DNA of 64,000 nucleotides from Toxotes chatareus (GCA_016801885.1 CM028900.1:17812972-17876971), one strand, 5' to 3'. Counted from the stretch's first letter, positions 22,601-35,385 are shown. A program made the numbers and translations. Notes: generated from the letters alone by a model not told the origin.

Positions 22601-25525
22601 ACTTAGTAATGCGGTGATATTTTGGCTATGCAGCATTAAAGACTTCACGATTCCTATGGGTTAAGACTCACCGGCCAAGGTGCAATGAAAGGAGATTTTG
22701 TACCATATTAATTTTCACTGGGAAGCAAATGAATCATTACTCAAGGCATTGTGAGGAAAGAGGCAGTGTGGGATTGATTCACAATGCAAGAAAATGAAGA
22801 GGTCACAGTTTGAGAATTTTTAACTTTGAAATTTGCCTGGAGGCCCCATACTTGTTTGCCAAAGGTTTGACAACAAATAAGTCAAGCAGTGGTGAGCAAG
22901 GAAGTTTTGTCTTCACCAACTGTGGAAAACATCTGTGGAGGAGGAGATCATTATTGCAGTTTGGGTCCTCCTTATTTAGTTCCTTCCTGCCAAGATTACA
23001 CTTTCAAAGAAAAGTGCTGCTTGGCACAACGTTGCATAAAGTCTTGGAGACAGTGGTAGATTGTTTATTTACACTATTCTTGCTCACAAGCAATACTTGC
23101 TACACTTGCAGGCCTGGACGTGGCTGCAGTAACATGCGAGAAGTGCTGGAGGAAGTTTCAAAAGACTTTTTCACTTCAAGCTGGTGTACATGTTAGGACA
23201 AAGTGCTAACAAACCAGCAAAAGGGCACCAGATGTCTACATATAGCTTACTGTAGTCCACCTTTCCAACACCACACACTACAACAAAAAAGAAAAAGCAA
23301 AAAGACAGAACATCACAATCCAACACAGATTTGTGATGTTCTTCTGTTTGCATAAAATATGTGTGTGAATATGCATTGTCAGAAATTACTGCATCAGTAG
23401 CCTTTGATCTATTAAAGTGAAAGTATAGTAACAATTCTTTTTTTTTTTTTGGTAGATATTTGGAAACAAAAAAGTCATCTTTGAAGCTGCTTTGTTTGTA
23501 ATTTAAACAGAGCACAAAAATATTGTCAATTTACAAATAGGTTTTGGCTTAACAGCTGCAAACAGTTGCCTTCTTTCACATCCAGCAGGCGCAAAGGTCT
23601 TGGTCAAAGGAGTCTTGTCTCTGGCCACTTGCTCATTCTAAATTGTTTTCACTTCCCTTTCAGTTCTGTTTGGTCTCAATCATCTGCTCCACTATGTTCA
23701 CAAGCTATTTGCTAACTTTGCCTGTGTGCCATTTGGTGTTGGGCAGGTAGCACAGAAAGGGCTTTTCAGGACTTCACAAAAAAAATTCTCTATAGTTTTA
23801 ATGGTGTGAGTGACACCTCACATAATTAATCTATCACACATTAGACAGAACAATAAAAAGTCAGTCTTGTCAATATGTCCTACTGCAAAAACTCCAAGTA
23901 CATGCTGTATAGAAAATGTATATTGCTACTTCTTATAAAGCTTACATGTCTAGTGGCTTCATCTTCTACTTGCAGCACGTACTTGCAGCTTCTACTTAAA
24001 ATGCATCAGTTGCTGCAGTATTGATGATACTGATAGTTAGCCAAGGCTTTGTTGTGATAATATCCCTACAGGTAGGCTATACTAACTGCAATCATCGGTA
24101 GATAGCACCGTACAAATTATTGATCGTTACGTTTCCAGCACTCCCTTTATTCTCTCGGCAGACTGTAACTTATATGACTCACCTAACTGCTGTCACATCC
24201 AGTGTAGAGAGACATCGCAGAATGGCTTTTCAAGGCTTCTCTTCCTCTAATTGGCAAGACAGTTTCAGCTGTGTCTGACAACAGAAGGCTGAGAAAGCAG
24301 AGGGTTTGTCAGTTGGGAGCAGCGAAGTGAAAAGTGAGAAATTTGGGAATAACTGTGCAGTATGAGGTAGATAAGACACATATTGATCACCCTCCATTTG
24401 CTTTAACTGTCTCACATTTCCCCATATTAGAAAACCTAGACATTTCAAAAAGTATACTGTTTTGCTGAAATACTTATTTCAGCTTTAACAGTGTTTGTAA
24501 GGATCATTGGCACAGCCATCCAGAGACTTCAAACTCACAGGAAGTATCTTATCTCAGCAGGGGTACAGATTTTTACCTCTCGATTAAATACTCAAATGGT
24601 GGCCACAGACAAAAAGCCCTAGTAGGTAAAAATACCCACTCCAGTCACTGTCACATACTATAACACCACATCAATCTCTACAGGTGTTTATTTTATGGCT
24701 GGTGCAGGAAGCCCCTGTGGTGATTATGTACAGTGGTGTAACCTGAAGCATATGGAGCACAATCTACTTTGGGAGTTGAGTGTATTATTTTTTTTTTTTT
24801 GCTGACAATTGCTCAGCCAGGCTGGTGTATAGGTTCAAAGGCCACCATATCTCTCCCTTCCCTGATTCTTCTTGTATGAATTAAATAAGCTTTTCCTATG
24901 ATTGCCCGTCCTTATCACAGAATTCTGCTGTGTTTGCATTTGCACACAATAGCACCTTGCATTCATGTGTAACTCCAGAATCTCAGTTTTTAAAAAGCAG
25001 TGGTTTCTCAAGGCCAGAATAATAGCATTCAGCCAATTATTGTCTTTCACTTCTAGGTAATATAATATTTGATGCCAGAGTGACCTGACTCTGTTTCATT
25101 TGGTGGATGCAGTGTAGGATGTTTGAGTTTAATATTGAGTACTGAACTTCATAGTGCTGCCCTATGCCAGCAAGCTTTTAAAATCCAAAGTATGAGAGCA
25201 AATTTGAGGATCTAAAGCAAATTAATACGGTCAGACATTCAGTCCCATGGATTTGGCATTGAACTGTCGGTGACTTCCCTGTTGTTGAAGACAAGCTGAA
25301 CTCTTAAGGCCCTGGTAAATTGCCTCCCTTGGTAAATCCATCATCCACTGATTTAATCAAAATCCAGGACTTTGATCTAGTAACTAAGTGAGTTCATGCC
25401 CTTTCGTGTTTTTTGTTGTCGTTGTTGTCAGGTGATCACTCCTTGGTAATGCAGGGTTTTTTTTTTTGAATATTGTAAATTGCATTCATATAAACCTGAT
25501 TCTAGATATTTGCCTGTCACATTAA

Positions 25526-25813
25526 TATAAGCTCACCGAGCACTTTCTTAGGAACATCTGTACACCTGCTCATTCACACAGTTACGCAGCACCTTTGTGA
25601 TGTGATAGAACAGGGGATTGGCAGCATGACTGTGCAGCTGTCAAACCTACAGAAATGATGTGATGCAGTCAACATGGAGCAGAACCTCAAAGGAAAGTTT
25701 CCAACATCTTGTGAAATCCATGTCACGAAGAACTGAGGCTGTTCTGAATGCAAAGGGAGGATCTATCCCGTATTGGTATGATGCTTCCTAATGAAGTGTT
25801 CGCTGAGCGTATA
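25526..25813. mobile_element. Tc1/mariner-like miniature inverted-repeat element
   Basis: The left end TATAAGCTCACCGAGCACTT and the right end, read as its complement TATACGCTCAGCGAACACTT, match at nearly every position and continue into TAGGAA on both sides. Both ends sit on TA, the target duplicated by Tc1/mariner elements. The interior has CTGTACACCTGCTCATTCAC near the left and ATGCAGTCAACATGGAGCAG plus ATCTTGTGAAATCCATG near the right. I recognise these as parts of a longer Tc1-like transposon that is widespread in fish. At 288 bases it lacks the transposase region, so it is an internally deleted, non-autonomous copy. Orientation relative to the parent is probably plus. Confidence 0.8.
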
Positions 25814-27190
25814 TGTGCTGTACTTAAACATCAGGGTTTAAAAACATTACTGATCATTGAAAGCAACTTTGTATTGAGTTTCTTTCAATTATTTGAATAA
25901 ATCCCCATGCTCAGAAAGTCTTAACCTTGGCTTGTGTACTAGTCTGTGTATGAAAAGGCAGATTACAATCCTATGTTTTGAATTTTGCTGGCTCTTTAAA
26001 TAATCCACATTCGTGACACTGTTATCTTGTTGATGTGTTACTGCTTTATTTTGCAAGTCTTACTATGATCTGTCCTGGAAAGATGACTTTAGGGAAAGAT
26101 ACATTCTTGAAAGTTCAATTCAAAACCAAGTAAATGGTGTACTCATTCCCTTTTCATTTATTACAAGAAATTCTGTTCTCCATGAACTGAATGCTTGCCC
26201 AATAAAAAAAAAAAAAATAGATAGCTTTGCATATTTAGCTCATCAGCTGAAAGGCTCTAGGTTATGCTAGCAATTACAGTTTTTTTTTTTTACTTTTCAC
26301 ACAGAAAGCACAAAAGCTGCCAATGTGGACTAACCTGTGGATCACTTTTCATTACTTTTACACAAAATGGATGCAATCACCCCATTTTTCAAAAGTGATG
26401 AACCATTTTCTCACTCACTGTGATGGTTGTATCCACAGCCACACAGCTGAAACAGAAATATGGTAATATTCATCCAGGCTCACCACATACAACAAACAAA
26501 CCCCAAAGACAGGTTTTTGGTTTCATACAGTCTCCCTAGTCATTACTGCAGTCTTTCATTTCTTTGCAATCATTTAAGATACACAAAACACATCCTCACT
26601 TTGTTTAGTTTAGAGCTTTGATTGTTGTTACATTTTGACACACACTGTGTTCTCAATGAGGCCCGCACAATGATTGTAGCTAAGTTGCATTAACTAATAT
26701 TTTTTTGTTTTTGAGTTACCTTGTCTGCTGCATCAGTCCTCCTTCCTGGTCTGGCCAAAAGAGGTGGCTGAGGGTGGAGCCTGGTTAAATACAGAGGCCC
26801 AAGAAATGGAACAGACCATGAGCTGCATCAGCATGGGGGGGATGAGTTCTATGGTTCTTGAGTATTGAGTTCTAGTTACTGTCCATGTGTTTGGTTAACC
26901 TCTTTTAAGGGCCCAGTTACTAAAATTGCTTATTTTCATTCATTCATTCATTTGTTTCTTTTTGTTTTTGTGTATTTGTCCTTGACTGTTTGGTCCCTAA
27001 ACCTCACATTCAACCACCACAAAAAACTCTCTTACTTTACATTTTGCTGTTGTAACTGTTACATTTATATTCAAGGATAAAATTAATGTAAACTAGACTG
27101 ATAAACTTTCTAAAACATCTACATCCAAGAAGAAATAAGAAATGAAATTACATAAACTCAGACACTAAGACGCATTTTCATTCCTTGATG
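25814..27190. other. Non-coding stretch, nothing recognised
   Basis: AT-rich DNA with an A13 at about 26204-26217, a T11 at 26281-26291 and a short (CATT)n at about 26937-26951. The open frame at 26865-27080 has no recognisable content. Confidence 0.5.
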
Positions 27191-27199
27191 AGCTCTATG

Positions 27200-27780
27200 A
27201 AAGACTTGTGCCAGGTGAGAAAAGGGGGCAGGTAAGGCGGAATCCAGAAGGTTTTGCAATTGTATAGAACGATGTGGTGTTGCACTGCTCTCTCCCAGTC
27301 ATGGAGTGTTTTACATCCCATCCCAGGATGGTGTCACATTTCCTTCCACCTTCCACAACCCCACAGAGGTGGGAGTGGTGGAAGGTGGAAAACATCATTA
27401 TCTGCCCCTCTGTGTTACTTCCTGCCTGGACTCTGTTTATTATTTCCTGTTTTATTTTGAAATTACTTTCCATGTTATACCTGACTCTCATCAGCAAATT
27501 AGTTCCCTGTGTATTTATAGTCTTGTCTTTTCCCTTTTCCATTGCCAGAACATTATGTTTTATTACTGTGTGTTTCATGTCTTGGCGCCTTGTGTTTTGC
27601 CCATTGTACCTCTTTTTTTTTTTTTTTTTTTGCACCAGTTTATTGGATTTTTGGATTCCTGCCTTTGCTTTCTGGACTTGTTGGGCTTTTGGTTCTCTCC
27701 AGTTTTGACCCTTGACAGTTTCACCTTTCTGTAAGCTTTTTGTTTGCTTCAAATAAATCACTGAACAGCAAACACTCTTT
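27200..27780 (+). repeat. T-rich element, probable retroelement end or LTR fragment, unclassified
   Basis: It is strongly T/C-biased on the plus strand, with CTTCCTGCCTGGACTCTG, TTCCTGTTTTATTTTGAAAT, a T20 tract at about 27611-27630, CTTTCTGGACTTG and then AATAAA at 27752-27757. The pattern of CCTGTTTTATTTTG through TGTAAGCTTTTTG to a polyadenylation signal resembles a fish repeat that I have seen but cannot name. All three forward frames and one reverse frame stay open through composition, so long open frames here (up to 188 codons) are not evidence for a gene. Confidence 0.4.
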
Positions 27781-27920
27781 CTCAGTGTCTTGTATTTTGG
27801 TCCTTTCCCTGTATCTCTGTAACTGTGTCATCATTCTGAAGGATGTAGCTTTGTAGTGCTGTTGAACTGAATTGCATGGTACAAAGAGGTGATTCTGTTA
27901 CTGAGCCTCCCCTCACTGAA

Positions 27921-28162
27921 ATACATGGGGTGGACAAAATAATAGAAACACCTGTCCATATAAGGCATTACTATCCAACAGCCCCACAGACTACATCCTC
28001 CAAAATAACCTTAAAGTTGAATTGACACCTCATTAAAACACTTTTAGCACCAACTGAACATTAGAACTTCAAGAAGGCAAGATTTATTGCAGGTCTATTC
28101 AGGTTTATTAGACTGAATTTGTTTTAGCATAGTGTTCCTAATAAACTACCAACTGAGTGTAT
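27921..28162. mobile_element. Candidate non-autonomous DNA transposon
   Basis: The left part reads GGTGGACAAAATAATAGAAA then CACCTGT. The right part reads TAGCATAGTGTTCCTAATAA then ACTACCAACTGAGTGTAT. The right end matches the outer terminus typical of the Tc1-like family also seen at 25526-25813 (TTCCTAATAAA...GAGTGTA). The reverse complement of the right end aligns loosely with the left end through TATTAGGAACAC and AATAGAAACACC. The repeats are too diverged to fix the boundaries. Confidence 0.45.
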
Positions 28163-29339
28163 CTGCAGAAGACGTATTGTAAGGGAGGACACAAAATGTA
28201 ATGTGGATGAGAAATTGTGGCTCAGTGTAGAAGACAATGTTGACTGGCATTGATGTATTTCTTTATGTGTGACTATTCTATACGTGTATAAGGAGTGAAT
28301 GGTTTCATGTTGGTTCATAGAATTACGGAAGCATTAAAATAGCAAAGTTCATGCTGTAAAGAAATGCTGTTCACTTTGTTTTAATATTTTTATTTTTACT
28401 TTTTTTTTTAGGTCAGTGTGTTCTGAGTGACAAAGTTTTCTTGTTGGGAGACAAATGTTTTGTCACTGTTTCGGTACAACAGTTGATCTTGAAATCTGGA
28501 TGAAGCTTTGGGTTGCATTTTGGCCGTGGGATTAGCTGTCGGGTTTACATGGATATAAGAGCTGCAAAAGTTTTTGCAAATGTGAATTCAGTATAGAAAA
28601 ATGTGAGTTAACAGGTGTGGAAAAAAACAAAAAAAAAAACAAAAACACTGTAATTGAAAGTGCACCAACCAAACATTTCCCTGCTATGCAACTTTAAACT
28701 ACTGCAAGCTGTCTTAGATGTCACAGGAAAGAATATCTAAATGAGGAAACATGAAAACATGCAGCTCAATCAGTGAAGAGTATTGTTTTTTTTTATTTTC
28801 AACACCAGTAGCAGGAAGCGATTATTTATTTTTCCATCATCATGTCCAAAGCCATTTGGGTTTAAGTTTAGCGAGTAACGTGTCACATTGTCCGCTGAAT
28901 AAGAAATAATTTTACAGCGAGATACCTGACCAACCTCATGACTTGTACCTAACAGAAAACTGAACACTGAAATCCATGTGGTAGGTTTGTTCAAATTAAA
29001 GTCACCAAGATGAAAGCCAAGAGACATGATACTGGTATGGGCCCAGAATTTTAAAATGAGCTGTTTCTCTGTGCCTATCAGGACCGAGATAACAACGTTA
29101 CATTGGAGAATACTGATGCCATGTGTTTGTTTATACTCGCTGCAAGCCACAATGACTTAATCCCTGTTTTGCACCTTTGCCATCTCAGGACAGCGAGCTG
29201 CCGGGATGCCAGAGTCTGGCCATGTTTCATATCAGCTGATCTAGCACAGCTACAGTGTGTTTGCAAAGCCTGCCCTGTGAGAATGATAAATTGAAGTGAT
29301 ACATGTATGGTCTCACCTGTACAGCTCAGGAGTCTCTAG
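28163..29339. other. Non-coding stretch, nothing recognised
   Basis: AT-rich DNA with T9-A9 homopolymers near 28400 and 28623-28640. The 126-codon reverse frame at 28770-29150 lacks any motif and is left uncalled. Confidence 0.45.
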
Positions 29340-29580
29340 GGTGAATACCTCTACTCTGTTTGTGTGTGTGTACTGAACCTATCGTCTCTCCTGGGGGGGA
29401 GTTCGGGTGCTGGGCTTGGTGGGGCCTTTGGGAAGACATTATCGCCCACCCATCTATCCCCATGGGCTGTAGCTCCCTATATCTCATTTGTTACTCCTAG
29501 CATCTTGTACATGTTCTTCGGCACGAGTGGCTCTTTCTTTATTGTGTTTATTGCCAATTTGCAATAAAATTATAAATATA
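29340..29580 (+). repeat. Possible retroelement 3' end, unclassified
   Basis: A G/C-richer patch (CTCCTGGGGGGGAGTTCGGG, GGGCTTGGTGGGGCCTTTGG) is followed by a T/C-rich stretch and CAATAAAATTATAAATATAG. It resembles the end of a fish non-LTR element with its polyadenylation signal, but no coding motif supports this. Confidence 0.3.
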
Positions 29581-30661
29581 GTTAGAATTATTCTATTATT
29601 ATAGGAAACTATCACCTTCTTTAATGCAATCTAATATACAATTTTTATTTGCCTTTTCACTATAAATGATTTGAATTTAAGTAAATCAGTGGTTTGTTTT
29701 CTAAAAGGACAAGATTGCTTTGCTTCCTCGGGATCTAAAACAAGAACAGCACAGAGCATTCTCGCAAGTGCCGGCAGTCAGGCCATAGACTGTAGAGTAA
29801 GACACATCCTGTTTGATGATAAAGGCAGCAGCCTTTCCTTTAAATAGTAGGACAGTGATGTCCTGCAGGCTGTTCACAAAGCACTTAAACCTGTCAGTGA
29901 TTTCACTGGTATTCTGTCTGGAGAATGGACAGGAACTATGTGTCTGGAACTATGTGACCAGCTTCTGTCTCTCCCACCATGTTCAAGCTAAGCAAGGAAG
30001 ATGTGTTGGTTGTGTCAGACAAGGGCACTCAGTTAACCAAGGACAGGGAAAAAAAAAACAAAAACAAGCTGTAGGCTGTATACACTAATGTGGTACGCAA
30101 GCTGATGCGCATTTGCGCTTCCTTGACCCTGATACCGTGGAGGATATAAATCTGACAAAGATACAGTTACAGACTGAGCTGGTGAAACTGGAGTGTCAAC
30201 AAAAGCTGCAGCTGCAGGTTCAGTGTCCATCAGAGGTCCACTGGAGGAGCAGGAGGAAATGGAGGAGAGGATGAAAATATTTGCTCGACCTTAACCCATG
30301 AAAAAAAAAAAGAAAAAGAAGAATAGGACTCAAGGCAGTCTCATGTACAAACTGACCTGATGCCACCACAGAGGAAAGTACAGAATGAAAACTTGAGACA
30401 AAGATGCTCTTCAGTGATCAAAATCAAGCTAAAAATGTTAGTTCCCACTGAGGCCCAGATGTCCCACAAATATATATGTTCAGATACAGCAAGCCCTGAG
30501 AGAGACTGCTCAGGCAAATGTTGTGTCCCACATGCCCTGCTGAAACTGGAAAATACAGATGTTTTTAGGCTTGACAGCTTGAATAGAATTTGTAGCTAGC
30601 ATTGTGATCCACATCACGGTTCTAGGAAACACTATCACTTTACTGACAAAAGATTAATTAT
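29581..30661. other. Non-coding stretch with a short codon-like segment
   Basis: Mostly unstructured, with A-rich runs at 30049-30058 and 30300-30322. Bases 30099-30275 read in one plus-strand frame as a leucine/glutamine-rich segment (DPDTVEDINLTKIQLQTEL and so on) that looks coding, but it has no methionine, splice context or known relative. An apparent CVGCVRQGH motif at about 30000-30030 lacks the last cysteine of a zinc knuckle. Confidence 0.35.
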
Positions 30662-30990
30662 TTGATTAATTATTACACTCACTACTGCTCTGATGGTCTC
30701 ATTTTCGGCCGATTTGGGCCTGCCGAACTACTGCCATTTATTCAAAAACCAAACATGATATCGACAAACAGACTTCACCGTCATAGCTACAAGGCCGTAA
30801 GGAACAAAGTGATGTATTCCTTAAGGCCTTTGATGCACACGAGCCTGATCGAGCTACACGTTTTTATGTATAATTTGTTGGTGTGCGCTCAACGGTGTGG
30901 GACGAGTTACGAACCGAAATTCTAGGTGTAAGAAAAACGAGAATAACAATAGTGTGCGGTGCTACGCCCCCCCACCACTAATTAGCTAAA
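30662..30990. repeat. CpG-containing segment, probable unclassified mobile element
   Basis: Against the AT-rich, CpG-poor surroundings this patch is rich in CG (TTTTCGGCCGATTTGGGCCT, ACACGAGCCTGATCGAGCTA, GTGGGACGAGTTACGAACCG, GTGTGCGGTGCTACG). It ends in a C-rich run before an AT-rich flank. The phrase CGAGTTACGAACCGAAATTC and the GTGCGGTGCTACGC block remind me of a repeated fish element, but the class is unknown. High CpG suggests younger sequence than the flanks. Confidence 0.35.
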
Positions 30991-33900
30991 ATTATGTATA
31001 TTCCTGTACAATATGGAGTAAGTTTTATAAAAAACATAAAGCTAACTAATGCTGTTTGGGATCATAAATCTGAACACCTGGTCAAGGACTAATTGGATTG
31101 ATAAAAATACGACACAAACACAGTAAACTGCATGTTGTGAAAGCATGCAAATCAAGTTGTATGGTCAACAACCTCTCCATACATTTGACCTTAAACATGT
31201 CCATCATATGAGTTTGGGCACTTCAACCTGGAAGAATAAAGAGCATAAAGAGCACACCAGCAGTTATTAATCCTTTTCTTTCATTCACTGTCACATAAAA
31301 AAAAGAATTACTGACGCCTACATTTAGGCAGCAGGGATTTCAACCCATATGCAGGATTTAAATCAGAGCCTTGTTATTGAAGCCCATTGATTCGCTGTCT
31401 TCATAATCTCACCTCAGCAGAGAGCTGAGCTCTTGTTACAACACATTTGGAGTTTGTTTACTCAATGATTAGCCTTGTGGGTGAACAGATGACAGAGTGG
31501 GAGCCTACATTACTGTATACATCTCACATGCTATACCTGGGAGGTGAAGAGATATTGTAATATACTGATCCTTTCCAAGTGGAGTATTGCTCTATTATTG
31601 CGGATGCCCACTAGACATCTAGCATACTGGAAATGCACAGTCTTTCCTATACATAGTGGGTGCCTGGTCTAAATATTAAAGGCTGCTTTTATTGCCAAGA
31701 GCTTCTGAGATACCACATTTATGACTGGAAGAATAAATGACTCAGTGTGTTGGTTTTAATAATGCTCTACATTAACTTGGAATATGCAAATATTAATTTT
31801 GACTAATGTAAATTTTTTCCATGATTTATATGTGCTGACACAATAGTCTACAAGCAGTATGATGTAGAGCTTTAGAAGAAAAATCTCTGACTTGAATGGA
31901 TGCTGAGTTGTACAGAATCTGGTTGAATATGAAAAGCAAGCAAGTAAGTTATCTCTTCTGAAGAAGGATAGCTTTGAGAACTGAGATACAGTGATGGAGC
32001 ACGACTATGCTTTGAGATATGGGGCCACTGAAACATCCTCCACCCACCCAATACGCACACCTCTCCAGCTGTGGTACATTCTTCATGAGAGCAGATCTGT
32101 CCCCTGTGGATAAAACTCCCACAGTGGGCTACAGACTTCTATTCCTATTTAAACATCATTTATGCCCCCCCTCCCCCATTTCTTCTACTGTGTCACATCA
32201 TATCTTAGTCAACATGATAAGACATAAGATTATCTTCAATCATCCTGACCTCTCTTTGATTCAGGTCTTGTCCAGGATGGTGTGCAGGCGGAGAAGGGGC
32301 TGACGGGTAGCAAGCTGCGTCAAAGTGTTCGGGTATGCGGCCTGAATGCATGAAGACACCATGCCTGCTCCATTACCCCCTCTGTCACATTCTGTTTCAT
32401 ATATCAAACTGATAGTGAGGCTCGTTTGGCAATGAGACATGTAGGATTATGCACTCGGCAAAGATGGACAAATAGAGCAGACAGATCTGTTATGCTTGGT
32501 TATCAGGGGGCTCTGATCCTGTCATAACATTGCCTCATCAGCTCGTGAAGTCCTCCAGACTGCTGTTTGTTACCACTCTTATCCTGAGAATGTTGTTTAG
32601 TCTTTAAATTAACATAGAGCACCCACTGCTGCACGGGCACTGAGTTCTGTCCAGCAGCCAGTATGAGTGCACATCAGCCTCCATTGTTGCTCCAAATTCT
32701 GAATGAGGGTCCTAAAAGACTTGAGGTTTGGTGCTCTTTTGCTCAAGAACCATGAACCAGATCCATAGTTACTGAACAGAATAACCAAGCACTGTTCATA
32801 TTGGAGTTATTAATTTATCAAGAATAATGGATGAATAAATTTTAACCTCATTAATATTTGACCCAATTAATGTTTGCCCTGAAGGAATGACATTGAAAGC
32901 TCTTGGGCGATCCTGATTAGTTGTTGAAGTTTTGAATTACCTCACATCATTTTCTGTATACTAATTGAGGCCCCTGTCAGTCTGGCATAGTCACTGTTTT
33001 CAGAAGTCATCCAGCCTAAGATGGAAGAGTGGAAGCGGCATTTGAATATTTAAAATTCAACAGAAACATCAGCAGTCTGTGCACTGTTTTGCTTTCAGCA
33101 ACAGTCATTTGTAGAAAACTGTTTGATGTATTAGTATTCTAAGTGAAAGTCACTCTTCATCCAAAAAGACCACTGTTGTCTCATATCGAACCACAACCCT
33201 TAATGATATATTATTCCTCCCCCTCCCTGCAATTGTGACAGAGAACACCTTGAACAACAGCGTGCACATTACCGTATGTTCACAGCATTAATCTCGGCTG
33301 CAATATGGGCTGGAACACACAGCTGTGCCAGCAAAGAGATGTACTCAATGGGTGCTTTCAAGTTCAAGTATGTGATTGTCTCCATTCTCTAAATTAAATT
33401 ACATTTCAATCAAATCACACTATTTGAAAAAAAACAACAACAACACAGTTGTTGTTCTGCAGAGAGAGGATAATATCAAGTAATGGATTAGCATTGTGAT
33501 GTATTTGTTTTCATCTAACCTTGGTTGTTTTCTCCACATCATTTAACACCAATCACCAATGATTCAGTCACTTAAATTTAGAATATAACTAAGGATGCTT
33601 GTGCTCCCCAGGCCTACTGAAGTTATCTCAAAAATCTCAAAGAGATTGAAGAGAGAGAGAGAGCATGACATCCGGACCTGGAAGAAGATGTGGAACACCC
33701 AACTGTCTCCTTGGCTTTGATCTACATGGGGTTTGAGAGTCGACATGTTGGTCTGCCAGTTAGTCTAGTATGTCACTACAAAGGAATAAAAAATGGCTGA
33801 AAAGATGCTGTAAGTGTCTGCATGCTCCCCTTGCATAAATTATTCTGACAGCAAATCTTCAAAAGATTGTTGAAGTGATTCCAGGATAGAACTTGTCTCT

Positions 33901-34870
33901 TCGGTGCTTGAAAGAGCAGGTACAGTTTCAAACAGAGACAAAATCTCTAAAAAGTTCTCTCTGCTGCAGCGAACGTCATGATTTCGTCTGTGGCGAGATG
34001 AAAGAAAAGCAGCGGGGGTTTCAATCCAGACTCAACATGCCACCAGGAGTTAACCAGGCCATCCCTCCAAAGCTCATGTCACCAAAGAGATTAATTGGCG
34101 TGGGTCTCTTCAGAGTATTACTGATTGGCTCTCACAAACACAGAGGCCTTTATCTCATTGGCTCAGGCACTGCTTTGGGTAGAATGAAAGACCTTTCAGC
34201 AGCCCCAAAGTCCAACTTAATGTCTGACTGGCCCATTCAAGAGTCTACTTCACCCTCGTAGTGTTGTCTATTGCTTTATTAGTGTCTTTGGGGGGAAGTT
34301 GCTGTAATTTTATGAATTTAGTCTCAGCTTCTTTGCCATGTGGATTCTGTAAGCACAGTTTTGCACATGCATGTCCTATGCCATCTCTTGTACCCATCTA
34401 GTTTTGTAGCCTAAATGAAGTATTTTGTAATGATGAGTCTCTTTTTTGACATGACTTTATAACGTGTAAGACTTAAGAGTTAGTGAAGTAAAGCGTAATT
34501 AACATTGATGAAGAATGCGTTAACATCTTGGTTGTTAGGTTTGTAAAAGTCACAGCCAACTAACATGAGGATAAGTGATCAGCAGTGCTGGTTAACAGTG
34601 TAATTATTCATTCAGAAACATACTACATTGATTATTCTTTAATCATCAGGAACCACAAAAAGGTATTATATTAACAATTATTAGAGTATGATAGTATGAA
34701 GGTGCAAGTCAGTAAATAAATTAACTGGGAAACATATAGGATGTGGCTCATTTACTGTATTACCACTGATAAAGGATTGAAGGATTTTTTGGTCTTCATT
34801 TTTCCTATTAGTCTTATTTTGTACATTAGGATGCCCTGGATGCAATAAAGACAATGCTCTGCTGTTACTT
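30991..34870. other. Non-coding stretch with no supported gene
   Basis: AT-rich DNA holding a G/A repeat at 33649-33663 and an (AAC)n/(GTT)n foldback at about 33433-33456. The 122-codon plus-strand frame at 33893-34261 shows no recognised domain. The stretch 32820-33000, with spaced ATTAAT and TAATTG motifs, reads like conserved non-coding DNA, but this is untested. Confidence 0.45.
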
Positions 34871-35385
34871 ATTTAAAGGTTAAAGGAACCCTGTGGAATT
34901 TCTTTTAAACAAACAAAAGTTGTATTTACTTTAAGCGTTACCCACCAAAAGGCATTGTGTGTATCAGCGCATGAATTACATAAAACCGAGACTCCACAGT
35001 GGTACATTGTGGTCAAAACTCCACTGGGTACCTTTAAACTGTGAAGAACCTTTGAAGAAGAAATGTTTGCTTTTAGAAGAGAGGCTGTGATGCATATCAG
35101 CATGCCCATCATCCTAAAGTGCTCCTGCTTTCTTTTCAACATATCGTACTTGTCCAATACATACTGGAAATAATGTGTCACTACTAGTTGGATGACAATA
35201 AATAACTGAAATGCCAATGAATAATTCTTTAACTGGCATAATGAACAGTGTGAGTGATGGCACGTAATATTGGGGCATGTATCATTCAGTGTTATTTTGT
35301 TTTCAGATATAGAGCAGCTGAGGATGAGATAAATTATATTTGATAAGTTGATATTATGACACAACACATTTAATAAATTGTTGAC
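34871..35385 (-). repeat. Possible interspersed repeat with a 164-codon open frame
   Basis: The open frame at 34873-35367 (minus) is the longest one not explained by a named element. It is rich in isoleucine, leucine, serine and cysteine without a motif or membrane pattern that I trust. The DNA (AAGGAACCCTGTGGAATTTC, AAAACCGAGACTCCACAGTG, TGTGGTCAAAACTCCACTGG) reads like a repeat seen elsewhere in fish genomes, which would make the frame accidental. Neither reading is proved. Confidence 0.3.

Larger units (their letters stand above)
8441..25525. other. Long non-coding stretch with no supported gene
   Basis: About 17 kb of AT-rich DNA. Visible items are poly-A/T tracts (8485-8497, 9039-9050, 13492-13504, 15719-15734, 16288-16302, 23439-23450, 24787-24800), a short (AC)n at about 9970-9981, a G/A-rich patch at 20278-20325, and the palindromes listed separately. 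The longest open frames (11312-11698 and 22810-23196, 128 codons each) show no motif, no repeated domain and no convincing splice context, and I do not call them genes. Parts such as 18680-18930 and 20950-21080 read like conserved non-coding DNA, but that is impression only. Confidence 0.5.

Noticed and set aside
27195..27761. 188-codon minus-strand open frame and 142-144-codon plus-strand frames
   Set aside because: All arise from one T-rich/A-rich stretch with a 20-base homopolymer. Overlapping open frames on both strands with low-complexity products indicate composition, not coding.
29985..30040. Zinc-knuckle-like CVGCVRQGH
   Set aside because: The final cysteine is missing and no gag, protease or reverse-transcriptase sequence lies nearby.
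33893..34261. 122-codon plus-strand open frame as a host gene
   Set aside because: No recognised domain, no signal peptide, no splice or promoter context, and composition like the flanking DNA.
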